From the NCBI RefSeq assembly GCF_047971185.1, contig NZ_JBKDZH010000044.1, positions 1-64,000 on the forward strand: 64,000 nt of DNA, read 5' to 3'. The stretch's first letter is position 1, and each line of letters begins with the position of its first letter. Below are positions 34,807-44,031 of the stretch, in pieces. This DNA comes from Kluyvera sp047971185 (GTDB lineage Bacteria; Pseudomonadota; Gammaproteobacteria; Enterobacterales; Enterobacteriaceae). The position numbers and the translations under genes are program-made. The notes under the pieces are model-generated. The model searched no databases and was not told the DNA's origin. It saw nothing but the letters and a program-made list of their open reading frames with translations.

Positions 34807-36027
34807 ATGTCGAATATTACCCATGTCTCCTCACCGCCGAACACCGCGCGCCTGATGCAAACCGTCGGGCTTTGCTTTTTGGTCGCCCTGATGGAAGGGC
34901 TGGATCTCCAGGCAGCTGGGATTGCCGCAGTCGGCATCGCGCAGGCGTTTTCACTCGATAAAATGCAGATGGGCTGGATCTTCAGCGCCGGGATCCTCGG
35001 ACTGCTGCCGGGCGCGTTGTTCGGCGGCATGCTCGCCGACAGGCACGGGCGCAAGAAGGTGCTGCTGGGGTCCGTTGTGCTGTTCGGTTTGTTCTCCATC
35101 GTCACCGCGCTGGCGTGGGATTTTCACTCGCTGGTCTTTGCCCGCTTTATGACCGGGGCCGGTTTAGGCGCCGCGCTGCCTAACCTTATCGCGCTTACTT
35201 CGGAAGCCGCAGGCCCGCGTTTTCGTGGCACGGCGGTGAGCCTGATGTACTGCGGCGTGCCGATTGGCGCGGCGTTAGCGGCGGCGATGGGCTTTAGCGG
35301 CCTGACGCAGGCGTGGCAAACGATCTTCTGGGTCGGCGGCGTGGTGCCGCTGTTACTGGTTCCGCTGCTGATGCTCCGACTGCCGGAGTCGCAGGCGTTC
35401 AGCAGCCAGCAGCAAGAGGCGCCCGCGCCGCTGCGGGCGATTTTCGCTTCCGGAACCGCTTCTTCGACGCTGCTGTTGTGGTTGTGCTACTTCTTCACGC
35501 TGCTGGTGGTTTACATGCTGATCAACTGGCTGCCGATGTTGCTGGTCGATCAGGGTTTTAGCCGTTCTCAGGCGGCCGGAGTCATGTTCGCCCTGCAAAT
35601 CGGCGCGGCGCTCGGTACGCTGATGCTGGGGGCGTTGATGGATAAACTCAGCCCCATCAAAATGTCGCTGCTGATCTACTGCGGCATGCTGGCATCGCTG
35701 ATTTCTCTTGGTGCGGCCAGCTCGTTCGGCATGATGCTGGCCGCAGGCTTCGTGGCCGGGATGTTCGCCACCGGCGGGCAGAGCGTGCTTTATGCGCTGG
35801 CGCCGCTGTTCTACCGCACCGAAATCCGCGCCACCGGCGTTGGCACCGCGGTGGCAGTAGGGCGCTTGGGGGCGATGAGCGGCCCGCTGCTGGCGGGAAA
35901 AATGCTGGCGCTGGGCACCGGGACCGTTGGCGTGATGGCAGCTTCGGCGCCTGGAATTGTGCTGGCGGGCGTAGCGGTGTTCTGGCTGATGCGTCAACAC
36001 CAGCGTGGCGATAATCGCGGTGTCTAA
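34807..36027 (+). CDS. mhpT: 3-(3-hydroxyphenyl)propionate MFS transporter
   Basis: MhpT is the inner-membrane proton symporter for 3-(3-hydroxyphenyl)propionate. The 406-residue protein has twelve predicted hydrophobic segments typical of the aromatic acid:H+ symporter branch of MFS. Markers are GLDLQAAGIA in helix 1, the loop motif GMLADRHGRKKV near 80, and the RFRGTAVSLMYCGVPIG stretch near 145. The ATG at 34807 was chosen because MSNITHV aligns with the E. coli start and AAGG lies ahead; an upstream in-frame start lies inside the hairpin region. It completes the mhp cluster. Confidence 0.95.
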   Translation: MSNITHVSSPPNTARLMQTVGLCFLVALMEGLDLQAAGIAAVGIAQAFSLDKMQMGWIFSAGILGLLPGALFGGMLADRHGRKKVLLGSVVLFGLFSIVTALAWDFHSLVFARFMTGAGLGAALPNLIALTSEAAGPRFRGTAVSLMYCGVPIGAALAAAMGFSGLTQAWQTIFWVGGVVPLLLVPLLMLRLPESQAFSSQQQEAPAPLRAIFASGTASSTLLLWLCYFFTLLVVYMLINWLPMLLVDQGFSRSQAAGVMFALQIGAALGTLMLGALMDKLSPIKMSLLIYCGMLASLISLGAASSFGMMLAAGFVAGMFATGGQSVLYALAPLFYRTEIRATGVGTAVAVGRLGAMSGPLLAGKMLALGTGTVGVMAASAPGIVLAGVAVFWLMRQHQRGDNRGV

Positions 36028-36147
36028 TTTCTGGTTGCAACAGAATTTGATGAATTCCGAATTGTTGCGGGGCGAGGAAATTTGTTGGTGGTGAACGCCA
36101 GCTACGGTGCATGATAAAAGGCACTGTTTTTTTATCAGGGATTGATA

Positions 36148-36312
36148 ATGATGCTCTACGATGTGAAGCCCATCTTCCAACCGTTGCTTCGGCCGTGTAT
36201 GTTCGCCCTGGCGAAAAAGAACATCACGGCCATTCAGGTTCACGGTGTTACACGGCTGAATGATAAGCCTGAGAGCTTTATGCTTGTGATGGCGGCACGG
36301 TATGTCTCCTGA
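36148..36312 (+). pseudogene. ynbA remnant, apparently fused in frame to a ynbC 3' end
   Basis: This 54-residue frame begins MMLYDVKPIFQPLLRPCMFA, closely matching the N-terminus of E. coli YnbA (MTLYQIKPLFQSLLRPTMFW), a CDP-alcohol phosphatidyltransferase. After about residue 31 the similarity stops. The rest (VTRLNDKPESFMLVMAARYVS-like tail) resembles nothing in YnbA and reads as the end of another protein. Since ynbD follows immediately and overlaps by 11 bases, the tail is probably the 3' end of ynbC, left by an in-frame deletion of most of ynbA, all of ynbB and most of ynbC. The first part is seen; the ynbC identity is inferred. Confidence 0.7.
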
Positions 36313-37627
36313 GCGGCGTAAGGTACTGATGCAGGCCGTCGGGTGGCTGCTGTTTCTGGGGCCGTTTTTATTCCTGACCTACGGTAAAATCAATCAAGCT
36401 ACCGCGCTGCGCGCCATTAGCCATCAGGATGTCGGCAGCGCGGCGTTGGCCTGGGAATCGGCGATTCCCTTTATTCCCTGGAGCATTATTCCTTACCGAA
36501 GTCTGGAGCTCTTCTACGGACTGTCATTGTTTGTCTGCGCATCGCGTTTTGAACAACGTCGCTTAGTGATGCGGCTGGTGCTGGCAATCGTTTTTGCCTG
36601 CATCGGATTTTTATTCTTTCCTTTGCAGTTTGGCCTGATTCATCCCGCCGTCACTGGCGTTGCGGGCGAGCTATTCAGGCCGTTTGACGGGTTTGACCTG
36701 CCTTATAACCAGGTGCCTTCACTGCATATTATGCTTAGCTGGCTGCTGTGGCAGCATTTCGACCGTTATCTTAGCGGCGTTTGGCGCAGGCTATGCGGCG
36801 GGTGGTTTGCGTTGATTGTGGTTTCGGTTCTGACGACCTGGCAGCACCATGTTATCGACGTTGTCACCGGGCTAGCGCTAGGCATGCTGATCGACTGGAT
36901 GATACCTTACCCGCATCGCTGGCGCTGGCAAGAGCCGAATGCCGCACAGATAAAGGTGGTTCGCTATTACATTTTGGTCTTCGTCTCAGGGATATCGCTT
37001 GGCCTAATCCTGTACCCATGGTCATTCTGGGTGCTGATAGTGTTGGCCTGGCCGGTGCTGGCATTATCGATCGCCGCGCGTGGCTATGGCGGGTTCGGTG
37101 CGGCCACGACCGGGAAAAATGAACAGGGAATGCTGCCGCCTGCCGTGTACGTGCTGACGTTGCCATGGCGCTGCGTAATGTGGCTGTCGATACGGGCGTT
37201 CACCCGCTGTTTGCCGACGGTTAGCGCCGTTGCAAAAGGGGTTTTCATCGGGAGCTACCCACGCCACGTGCCCGAGCAGCCTGCCGTACTGGATCTCACC
37301 TTTGAATTTTCCCGCGCACGGGTAACTCGATCGTGCGTTTATTACTGCATTCCCATGTTGAGCCGGGTTCCGCCGGAAGAGGCGCAGTTGCGGATGGCTG
37401 TCGCGATGCTGGAAACGTTACGTCAGGAACACGGTTCGGTTCTGGTTCATTGCGCGCGCGGGCGATCGCGCAGTGCGATGGTGGTAGCCGCGTGGTTGTT
37501 GTGCTACGGGCACGTTAAAACCGTCGATCAAGCGGTGGTGTATGTCCGAACGCATCGGCCGCAGGCGGTGTTTACCCAGCAAGATTTGCAGGTGCTAAAG
37601 CAATGGCAACAGAACATGACAATATAA
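36302..37627 (+). CDS. ynbD: PAP2 and dual-specificity phosphatase domain membrane protein
   Basis: YnbD joins an N-terminal polytopic PAP2-like phosphatase domain to a C-terminal cytosolic dual-specificity/tyrosine phosphatase domain. The 441-residue product has six or more hydrophobic segments up to about residue 270. The PAP2-like motifs include NQVPSLHIMLSW near 138 and TTWQHHVIDVVTG near 180. The phosphatase loop HCARGRSRSAM near 383 fits the C-x5-R signature. In E. coli it ends the ynbABCD operon, thought to act on phospholipid-related substrates. Here its partners ynbA-C are missing, so it may be an orphan. Confidence 0.88.
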   Translation: MSPERRKVLMQAVGWLLFLGPFLFLTYGKINQATALRAISHQDVGSAALAWESAIPFIPWSIIPYRSLELFYGLSLFVCASRFEQRRLVMRLVLAIVFACIGFLFFPLQFGLIHPAVTGVAGELFRPFDGFDLPYNQVPSLHIMLSWLLWQHFDRYLSGVWRRLCGGWFALIVVSVLTTWQHHVIDVVTGLALGMLIDWMIPYPHRWRWQEPNAAQIKVVRYYILVFVSGISLGLILYPWSFWVLIVLAWPVLALSIAARGYGGFGAATTGKNEQGMLPPAVYVLTLPWRCVMWLSIRAFTRCLPTVSAVAKGVFIGSYPRHVPEQPAVLDLTFEFSRARVTRSCVYYCIPMLSRVPPEEAQLRMAVAMLETLRQEHGSVLVHCARGRSRSAMVVAAWLLCYGHVKTVDQAVVYVRTHRPQAVFTQQDLQVLKQWQQNMTI

Positions 37628-37755
37628 CGGGTGTAGCGGGAGCGTCCTGTACTGAAGCCCCCTATTTTTCTGATTAATGGCATCAAAGGCACAGTACGTG
37701 TGCCGGATGTGTTCCTATACTGTCTGCACATTCATGATGCTACAGGCAGGACGTT

Positions 37756-38622
37756 ATGACTCAGTACGGTACGTTTTCCCTTGGTTCTCAATTTGTTAAT
37801 CGCCTCGGCTACGGGGCGATGCAGTTGGCTGGCCCCGGCGTATTCGGCCCGCCGAAAGACCGACATGCGGCCATTTCCGTGCTGCGCGAAGCCCTCGAAC
37901 TGGGCGTCAATCACATCGATACCAGCGATTTCTACGGCCCACACGTCACTAACCAGATCATTCGCGAAGCGCTGCATCCCTATGCTGACGACCTGACGAT
38001 TGTCACCAAAATCGGCGCCCGCCGCGGCGATGACGCCTCCTGGCTACCGGCATTTTCCCCCGAAGAGCTCAAGCAGGCGGTCCATGACAACCTGCGTAAT
38101 CTCGGCCTGGACGTGTTGGATGTGGTCAATATGCGCGTGATGATTGGCGATGGTCATGGGCCGGGCGAAGGCTCGATTGAAGCCAGCGTCAGCGTGCTGG
38201 CTGAGCTCCAGCAGCAGGGGCTGGTGAAGCATATCGGGCTGAGCAACGTGACGCCGACGCAGGTGGCGGAAGCGCGCAAGATTGCGCCGATTGTCTGCGT
38301 CCAGAACGAATACAACATTGCCCATCGCGGCGATGATGCGCTGATTGATGCGCTGGCGCGTGACGGTATCGCCTATGTGCCGTTCTTCCCACTGGGCGGT
38401 TTTTCTCCGCTGCAATCCTCCACGTTGAATGAGGTTGCCCACTCGCTTGGCGCGACGCCTATGCAGGTTGCGCTGGCCTGGCTGTTGCACCGTTCGCCGA
38501 ATATTCTGCTAATCTCCGGCACTTCGTCGGTGGCGCACTTGCGGGAAAATATGGCGGCTGCGGAGTTGACCTTGTCCGCTGAGACGCTGGCGACCCTTGA
38601 CGGTATTGCCGCGAAAGGCTGA
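37756..38622 (+). CDS. pdxI: pyridoxal reductase, aldo/keto reductase family
   Basis: PdxI (YdbC) reduces pyridoxal to pyridoxine with NADPH in vitamin B6 salvage. The 288-residue protein is close to E. coli YdbC over its whole length. Aldo/keto reductase motifs are NRLGYGAMQLAGPGVFGPP near 15-33, HIDTSDFYGPHVTNQ with catalytic Asp and Tyr near 55-68, GLSNVTPTQV near 160, and the NADP-binding ISGTSSVAHLRENM near 255. It stands alone with a clear AGGACGTT ribosome region. The following GFA gene lies 11 bases downstream and may be co-transcribed. Confidence 0.92.
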   Translation: MTQYGTFSLGSQFVNRLGYGAMQLAGPGVFGPPKDRHAAISVLREALELGVNHIDTSDFYGPHVTNQIIREALHPYADDLTIVTKIGARRGDDASWLPAFSPEELKQAVHDNLRNLGLDVLDVVNMRVMIGDGHGPGEGSIEASVSVLAELQQQGLVKHIGLSNVTPTQVAEARKIAPIVCVQNEYNIAHRGDDALIDALARDGIAYVPFFPLGGFSPLQSSTLNEVAHSLGATPMQVALAWLLHRSPNILLISGTSSVAHLRENMAAAELTLSAETLATLDGIAAKG

Positions 38623-38633
38623 CGGGAGGCGCG

Positions 38634-39041
38634 ATGACTTACAAACTTTCCGCCCAGTGTCACTGTGGCGCGGTGGCGTTTACCGTTGAATTGAGCGATG
38701 GCTTCAACACTGTGCGTCGCTGTAACTGCTCGTACTGCCGGATGCGTGGGGCGGTTGCCGTTTCTGCGCCGCTGGCGGGAATCGAAATCCTACGAGGGAA
38801 GGATAAACTCACCGAGTATCGTTTTAATACCGGTGAGGCGGCGCACTTTTTCTGCTCGGTGTGCGGCATTTATACCTTCCATCAGCGGCGTTCGAATCCG
38901 CAGCAGTATGGCGTAAATGTGGCCTGTATTGAGGGTGTATCACCCTTTGATTTCGCCTGTGTCGAGGTTCATGACGGCGTTCACCACCCGAAAGATGGCG
39001 GCGGCGGTATTGCAGGCTACCTGCGTTACGAGAAAAAGTAA
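38634..39041 (+). CDS. GFA family zinc protein
   Basis: This 135-residue protein belongs to the GFA (glutathione-dependent formaldehyde-activating enzyme / CENP-V) family. The zinc-binding Cys sets are clear: CHCGAV near 9-14, CNCSYC near 31-36, and CSVCGIYTFH near 78-87. Members bind zinc and some act on glutathione adducts, but most have no proven reaction, so only the family is claimed. It follows pdxI by 11 bases. A strong terminator shared with convergent azoR follows. Confidence 0.85.
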   Translation: MTYKLSAQCHCGAVAFTVELSDGFNTVRRCNCSYCRMRGAVAVSAPLAGIEILRGKDKLTEYRFNTGEAAHFFCSVCGIYTFHQRRSNPQQYGVNVACIEGVSPFDFACVEVHDGVHHPKDGGGGIAGYLRYEKK

Positions 39042-39064
39042 CCGTAGCACGCTGTCGGGAAGGC

Positions 39065-39098
39065 AAAAAAAAAGCCCTGCGCTTATGCAGGGCTTTTA
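39065..39098. terminator. bidirectional terminator between GFA gene and azoR
   Basis: AAAAGCCCTGC and GCAGGGCTTTT form an 11-bp perfect stem. It is preceded by a run of A (T on the minus strand) and ends in T, so it can act in both directions, most strongly for azoR. Confidence 0.92.
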
Positions 39099-39113
39099 AC
39101 TGTCAGACGGCGA

Positions 39114-39716
39114 TTACGCCACGAGGCTGTCGATCGCTGCTTTGGCTTCAGCAGTCGCTTTGGTCGCCATTTCCGGGCCGTAAGCGATGCCTTCAGCGAA
39201 GACGACGTTCACGTCGGTGATGCCGATGAAGCCCAGGAACACGTTCAGGTACGGGGTGATCAGGTCGGTCGGGGTATCTTTATGGATGCCGCCGCGGCTG
39301 GTCAGAATGATCGCGCGTTTGCCGGTCACCAGGCCTTCCGGGCCTTTTTCGGTGTAGCGGAAGGTGACGCCAGCGCGGGCAATCAGGTCGAAATAGTTTT
39401 TCAGCTGAGTCGGGATGTTAAAGTTGTACATCGGCGCGGCGATAACAATCACATCGTGGGCTTTCAGCTCGGCAATCAGTTCGTCAGAAAGATTCAGCGC
39501 TTCCTGCTGGCGCGGGGTCAGCGGGGAATCGCTCGGACGCAGCGCGCCAACCAGTTCACCGTCCAGCACCGGAATCGGGTTCGCGGCCAGATCACGCACG
39601 GTGATTTCATCAGCGGAGTGCTTTTCGCGCCACTGTTCAACAAAATAGTCGGACAGCTGACCAGATTGAGAGTAGCCTGCCAGGATGCTGGATTTCAGAA
39701 CTAATACTTTGCTCAT
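39114..39716 (-). CDS. azoR: FMN-dependent NADH:quinone/azo reductase
   Basis: AzoR is a flavodoxin-fold FMN enzyme that reduces quinones and azo compounds with NADH in the cytosol, protecting against thiol stress. The 200-residue protein is one residue shorter than the E. coli enzyme. FMN-binding segments are the N-terminal SILAGYSQSGQLSDYF near 9-24, APMYNFNIPTQLKNYFD near 93-109, and SRGG near 139. It is divergent from hrpA, as in E. coli. Its transcript ends at the hairpin at 39065. Confidence 0.96.
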   Translation of the reverse strand: MSKVLVLKSSILAGYSQSGQLSDYFVEQWREKHSADEITVRDLAANPIPVLDGELVGALRPSDSPLTPRQQEALNLSDELIAELKAHDVIVIAAPMYNFNIPTQLKNYFDLIARAGVTFRYTEKGPEGLVTGKRAIILTSRGGIHKDTPTDLITPYLNVFLGFIGITDVNVVFAEGIAYGPEMATKATAEAKAAIDSLVA

Positions 39717-39916
39717 TGGGTGATTCCTTATATTTGATTGACGGGCTATGCCCTGTTGCTTAGTGACACTTTATTCACAATCCTGCCACAGGGATAGCGC
39801 AATATATCGAATCCTATATTCAGTTTTTTTGAACAAGCCCCAGAATGCATGAATGTGGTATCATAGAGTGATACTTGATAAGCGCTTTTCCCGGCAGTGC
39901 ACTGCCCAATAAGACT

Positions 39917-42900
39917 ATGACAGAACAACAAAAAATAACCTTCGCTATGCTCAGCCAGCGCCTTGATGCGCTGACGCTTCGCGATAAACAGCGGTTTGCC
40001 CGCCGACTGCACGGCGTTAAAAAGGTTAAAAATCCTGATGCTCAACAGGCCATTTACCAGGAGATGGCGCAGGAAATTGAACAGGCAGCCGGTAAGGTTG
40101 TGCTGCGCGAAGCGGCGCGTCCGGTGATTGAATACCCGGAAAATCTGCCCGTCAGCCAGAAAAAACAGGACATCCTTAACGCCGTGCGCGATCACCAGGT
40201 GGTGATCGTCGCCGGTGAGACCGGGTCCGGTAAAACCACGCAGCTGCCGAAAATCTGCATGGAGCTGGGGCGCGGGATTAAAGGCCTGATTGGCCACACC
40301 CAGCCGCGCCGTCTGGCGGCGCGCACCGTCGCCAACCGTATTGCCGAAGAGCTGAAAACCGAACCGGGCGGCTGCATCGGCTACAAGGTGCGTTTTAGCG
40401 ATCACGTCAGCGATAACACCATGGTCAAGCTGATGACCGACGGTATCCTGCTGGCGGAAATTCAGCAGGACCGCCTGTTGATGCAGTACGACACCATTAT
40501 TATCGATGAAGCGCACGAGCGTAGCCTGAACATCGACTTCCTGCTCGGCTACCTGAAAGAGCTGCTGCCGCGTCGCCCGGATCTGAAGGTGATCATCACC
40601 TCCGCGACCATCGACCCGGAGCGCTTCTCGCGCCACTTTAACAATGCGCCGATTATCGAAGTCTCTGGCCGCACTTATCCGGTAGAAGTGCGCTATCGCC
40701 CGATTGTGGAAGAGGCTGACGATACCGAGCGCGACCAGCTACAGGCTATTTTCGACGCCGTGGATGAGCTGGGTCAGGAAAGCCCCGGTGATATTCTGAT
40801 CTTTATGAGCGGCGAACGTGAAATTCGCGATACCGCCGATGCGCTGAATAAACGCGACCTGCGGCATACTGAGATTCTGCCGCTGTACGCGCGCCTGTCG
40901 AACAGTGAACAAAACCGTGTCTTCCAGTCGCACAGCGGGCGACGCATCGTGCTGGCGACCAACGTGGCGGAAACCTCGCTCACCGTTCCGGGCATCAAGT
41001 ATGTGATTGACCCCGGCACCGCGCGTATCAGCCGCTACAGCTACCGGACCAAGGTGCAGCGTCTGCCGATCGAGCCGGTCTCTCAGGCCTCGGCGAACCA
41101 ACGTAAAGGCCGCTGCGGCCGCGTGTCGGAAGGGATCTGTATTCGCCTCTATTCTGAGGACGACTTCCTGTCACGCCCGGAGTTTACCGACCCGGAGATT
41201 CTGCGTACCAACCTGGCCTCCGTTATCCTGCAAATGACCGCGCTGGGGCTGGGCGATATTGCGGCATTCCCGTTTGTCGAAGCGCCGGATAAACGCAACA
41301 TTCAGGACGGCGTTCGCCTGCTGGAAGAGCTGAGCGCCATTACCACCGACGAACAGCAAACCGCGTACAAGCTGACGCCGCTGGGCCGCCAGCTGAGCCA
41401 GCTGCCGGTCGACCCGCGTCTGGCGCGAATGGTGCTGGAAGCGCAGAAGCACGGCTGCGTGCGCGAGGCGATGATTATTACCTCGGCGCTGTCGATTCAG
41501 GACCCGCGCGAGCGGCCAATGGACAAACAGCAGGCGTCGGATGAAAAACATCGTCGCTTCCATGACAAAGAGTCCGACTTCCTGGCGTTCGTCAATCTGT
41601 GGAACTACCTCGGCGAGCAGCAGAAAGCGCTGTCGTCCAACCAGTTCCGCCGCCAGTGCAAGCTGGATTTCCTCAACTATCTGCGCGTCCGCGAGTGGCA
41701 GGATATCTACACCCAACTGCGCCAGGTAGTGAAAGAGTTGGGCATCCCGGTCAACAGCGAACCGGCGCAGTACCGTGAAATTCACGTGGCGCTGCTGACT
41801 GGCCTCCTGTCGCACATTGGCATGAAAGACGCCGACAAGCAGGAGTTTACCGGCGCACGTAACGCGCGCTTCTCCATCTTCCCGGGCTCCGGATTATTCA
41901 AGAAGCCGCCAAAATGGACCATGGTCGCCGAACTGGTGGAAACCAGCCGTCTATGGGGGCGCATCGCCGCGCGGATCGACCCGGAATGGGTGGAGCCGGT
42001 GGCGCAGCATTTGATCAAGCGTTCCTACAGCGAGCCGCACTGGGAGCGCGCGCAGGGCGCGGTGATGGCCACCGAGAAAGTGACCGTCTACGGCCTGCCG
42101 ATTGTCGCGGCGCGCAAGGTTAACTACAGCCAGATTGACCCGGCGCTGTGCCGCGAGCTGTTTATCCGTCACGCGCTGGTGGAGGGTGACTGGCAAACCC
42201 GTCACGCCTTCTTCCGCGACAACCTGAAGCTGTGCCGCGAAATTGAAGAGCTGGAGCATAAATCTCGCCGTCGCGACATCCTGGTGGATGACGAGACGAT
42301 GTTTGAATTCTACGACCAGCGCATCAGCCATGAGGTGATCTCGGCGCGCCACTTCGATAAGTGGTGGAAGCAGGCCAGCCGCGAAACGCCGGATCTGCTC
42401 AACTTTGAGAAGAGCATGCTGATCAAAGAAGGTGCGGAGCAGGTCAGCAAGCTGGACTACCCGAACTTCTGGCATCAGGGCAACCTTAAGCTGCGTCTGA
42501 GCTACCAGTTTGAACCCGGGGCAGATGCCGACGGCGTGACGGTGCACATTCCGCTGCCGTTATTAAACCAGGTGGAAGAGGCCGGGTTTGAGTGGCAGAT
42601 CCCAGGACTGCGCCGCGAGCTGATTATCGCGCTGATTAAATCGTTGCCGAAGCCGGTGCGCCGCAACTTTGTGCCGGCACCGAACTACGCCGAAGCGTTT
42701 TTAGGCCGCGTGACGCCGCTGGAGCTGCCGCTGCTTGATTCGCTGGAGCGCGAGCTGCGCCGGATGACGGGTGTAACCGTGGACCGCGACGCCTGGCAGT
42801 GGGATCAGGTGCCCGATCACCTGAAAATCACCTTCCGCGTGGTCGACGACAAAAACAAGAAGCTGCAGGAAGGCCGTTCCTTGCAGGTGCTGAAGGACGG

Positions 42901-43819
42901 GCTGAAGGGCAAAGTGCAGGAGACGCTCTCGGCGGTGGCCGACGATGGCATTGAGCAAAATGGGCTGCATATCTGGAGCTTCGGCGACCTGCCGGACCGC
43001 TATGAGCAAAAACGCGGCAACTATAAAGTCAAAGCCTGGCCGGCGCTGGTGGACGAGCGCGATAGCGTCGCCATTAAGCTGTTCGATAACGAGCTGGAAC
43101 AGCAGCAGGCTATGTGGCGCGGTCTGCGCCGTTTACTGCTGCTGAACATCCCGTCGCCGATTAAATATCTGCACGAGAAGCTGCCGAATAAAGCCAAGCT
43201 GGGGCTGTACTTTAACCCCTACGGCAAGGTGCTGGATCTGATTGATGACTGCATCTCCTGCGGCGTGGATAAGCTGATCGACGAGGCGGGCGGCCCGGTG
43301 TGGACCGAGGCGGGCTTTAACGCGCTGCATGAGAAGGTGCGCGCCAACCTCAATGAAACGGTGGTCGAGATTGCCAAACAGGTTGAGCAAATCCTCACGG
43401 CAGTATTTAACGTCAACAAGCGGCTGAAAGGGCGCGTCGATATGACGATGGCGCTGGGGCTATCGGATATCAAAGCGCAGATGAATGGCCTGGTGTATCG
43501 CGGCTTTGTCACCGGCAACGGCTTCCGTCGTCTGGGTGACACGCTGCGCTATTTACAGGCGATTGAAAAACGCCTGGAAAAAATGGCCATCGATCCGCAC
43601 CGCGACCGTGCGCAGATGCTGAAAGTCGAAAGCGTCCAGCAGGCGTGGCAGCAGTGGCTGAACAAGCTGCCGCCGTCGCGTCGTGAGGACGACGATGTGA
43701 AAGAGATCCGCTGGATGATTGAAGAGCTACGCGTCAGCTTCTTCGCGCAGCAGCTGGGTACGCCGTATCCGATTTCGGATAAGCGTATTTTGCAGGCGAT
43801 GGAGCAGATTACGGCGTAG
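39917..43819 (+). CDS. hrpA: ATP-dependent RNA helicase HrpA
   Basis: HrpA is a DEAH-box RNA helicase, linked to resolving stalled and collided ribosomes. The 1300-residue protein equals the E. coli length. Walker A GETGSGKTT lies near 95, the DEAH motif IIIDEAHERS near 190, motif III SAT near 220, and motif VI QRKGRCGRVSEG near 395. Helicase-associated and OB-fold domains come next, and a long C-terminal DUF3418 region completes it. The ATG at 39917 is chosen because MTEQQK matches the E. coli start; the 14-codon extension upstream is not conserved. Confidence 0.97.
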   Translation: MTEQQKITFAMLSQRLDALTLRDKQRFARRLHGVKKVKNPDAQQAIYQEMAQEIEQAAGKVVLREAARPVIEYPENLPVSQKKQDILNAVRDHQVVIVAGETGSGKTTQLPKICMELGRGIKGLIGHTQPRRLAARTVANRIAEELKTEPGGCIGYKVRFSDHVSDNTMVKLMTDGILLAEIQQDRLLMQYDTIIIDEAHERSLNIDFLLGYLKELLPRRPDLKVIITSATIDPERFSRHFNNAPIIEVSGRTYPVEVRYRPIVEEADDTERDQLQAIFDAVDELGQESPGDILIFMSGEREIRDTADALNKRDLRHTEILPLYARLSNSEQNRVFQSHSGRRIVLATNVAETSLTVPGIKYVIDPGTARISRYSYRTKVQRLPIEPVSQASANQRKGRCGRVSEGICIRLYSEDDFLSRPEFTDPEILRTNLASVILQMTALGLGDIAAFPFVEAPDKRNIQDGVRLLEELSAITTDEQQTAYKLTPLGRQLSQLPVDPRLARMVLEAQKHGCVREAMIITSALSIQDPRERPMDKQQASDEKHRRFHDKESDFLAFVNLWNYLGEQQKALSSNQFRRQCKLDFLNYLRVREWQDIYTQLRQVVKELGIPVNSEPAQYREIHVALLTGLLSHIGMKDADKQEFTGARNARFSIFPGSGLFKKPPKWTMVAELVETSRLWGRIAARIDPEWVEPVAQHLIKRSYSEPHWERAQGAVMATEKVTVYGLPIVAARKVNYSQIDPALCRELFIRHALVEGDWQTRHAFFRDNLKLCREIEELEHKSRRRDILVDDETMFEFYDQRISHEVISARHFDKWWKQASRETPDLLNFEKSMLIKEGAEQVSKLDYPNFWHQGNLKLRLSYQFEPGADADGVTVHIPLPLLNQVEEAGFEWQIPGLRRELIIALIKSLPKPVRRNFVPAPNYAEAFLGRVTPLELPLLDSLERELRRMTGVTVDRDAWQWDQVPDHLKITFRVVDDKNKKLQEGRSLQVLKDGLKGKVQETLSAVADDGIEQNGLHIWSFGDLPDRYEQKRGNYKVKAWPALVDERDSVAIKLFDNELEQQQAMWRGLRRLLLLNIPSPIKYLHEKLPNKAKLGLYFNPYGKVLDLIDDCISCGVDKLIDEAGGPVWTEAGFNALHEKVRANLNETVVEIAKQVEQILTAVFNVNKRLKGRVDMTMALGLSDIKAQMNGLVYRGFVTGNGFRRLGDTLRYLQAIEKRLEKMAIDPHRDRAQMLKVESVQQAWQQWLNKLPPSRREDDDVKEIRWMIEELRVSFFAQQLGTPYPISDKRILQAMEQITA

Positions 43820-43830
43820 GTTGACGAAAA

Positions 43831-43857
43831 AGGCCGCAAGGTTTACCCCTGCGGCCT
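43831..43857 (-). terminator. terminator for the ldr transcript
   Basis: AGGCCGCA and TGCGGCCT form an 8-bp stem. On the minus strand it is followed by TTTTTC, so it fits the end of the ldr mRNA. It lies just after the convergent hrpA stop. Confidence 0.7.
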
Positions 43858-43909
43858 GGTTCGGGCGCATGTTGCCATCGTGGAGGATCATAACGCCCAT
43901 CAGAACGCA

Positions 43910-44017
43910 TTACTTCCGGTTACGCCACCTGCTTACAATCACACTAATGAGAACGCCAGCGATGATAGGGGCAGCAAGATCGTGCCAGAAGATAACGCCA
44001 AACTGCATCAGCGTCAT
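43910..44017 (-). CDS. Ldr-family type I toxin peptide
   Basis: A 35-residue frame, starting MTLMQFGVIFWHDLAAPIIA and ending in SRWRNRK, matches the Ldr family (LdrA starts MTLAQFAM and also has FWHDLAAP and a C-terminal WWRNRK). Ldr peptides insert into the inner membrane and, when over-expressed, stop growth and condense the nucleoid. The length is exactly that of E. coli LdrA. The frame is too short for common gene callers. It is convergent with hrpA, has its own terminator, and is opposed by an antisense RNA gene on the plus strand. Confidence 0.9.
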   Translation of the reverse strand: MTLMQFGVIFWHDLAAPIIAGVLISVIVSRWRNRK

Positions 44018-44031
44018 ACAGCCGCCTTTGG

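Noticed and set aside
35353..36243. 296-codon minus-strand frame opposite mhpT and the ynb remnant
   Set aside because: Gln/His/Arg-rich shadow of mhpT that runs through intergenic sequence; no family match.
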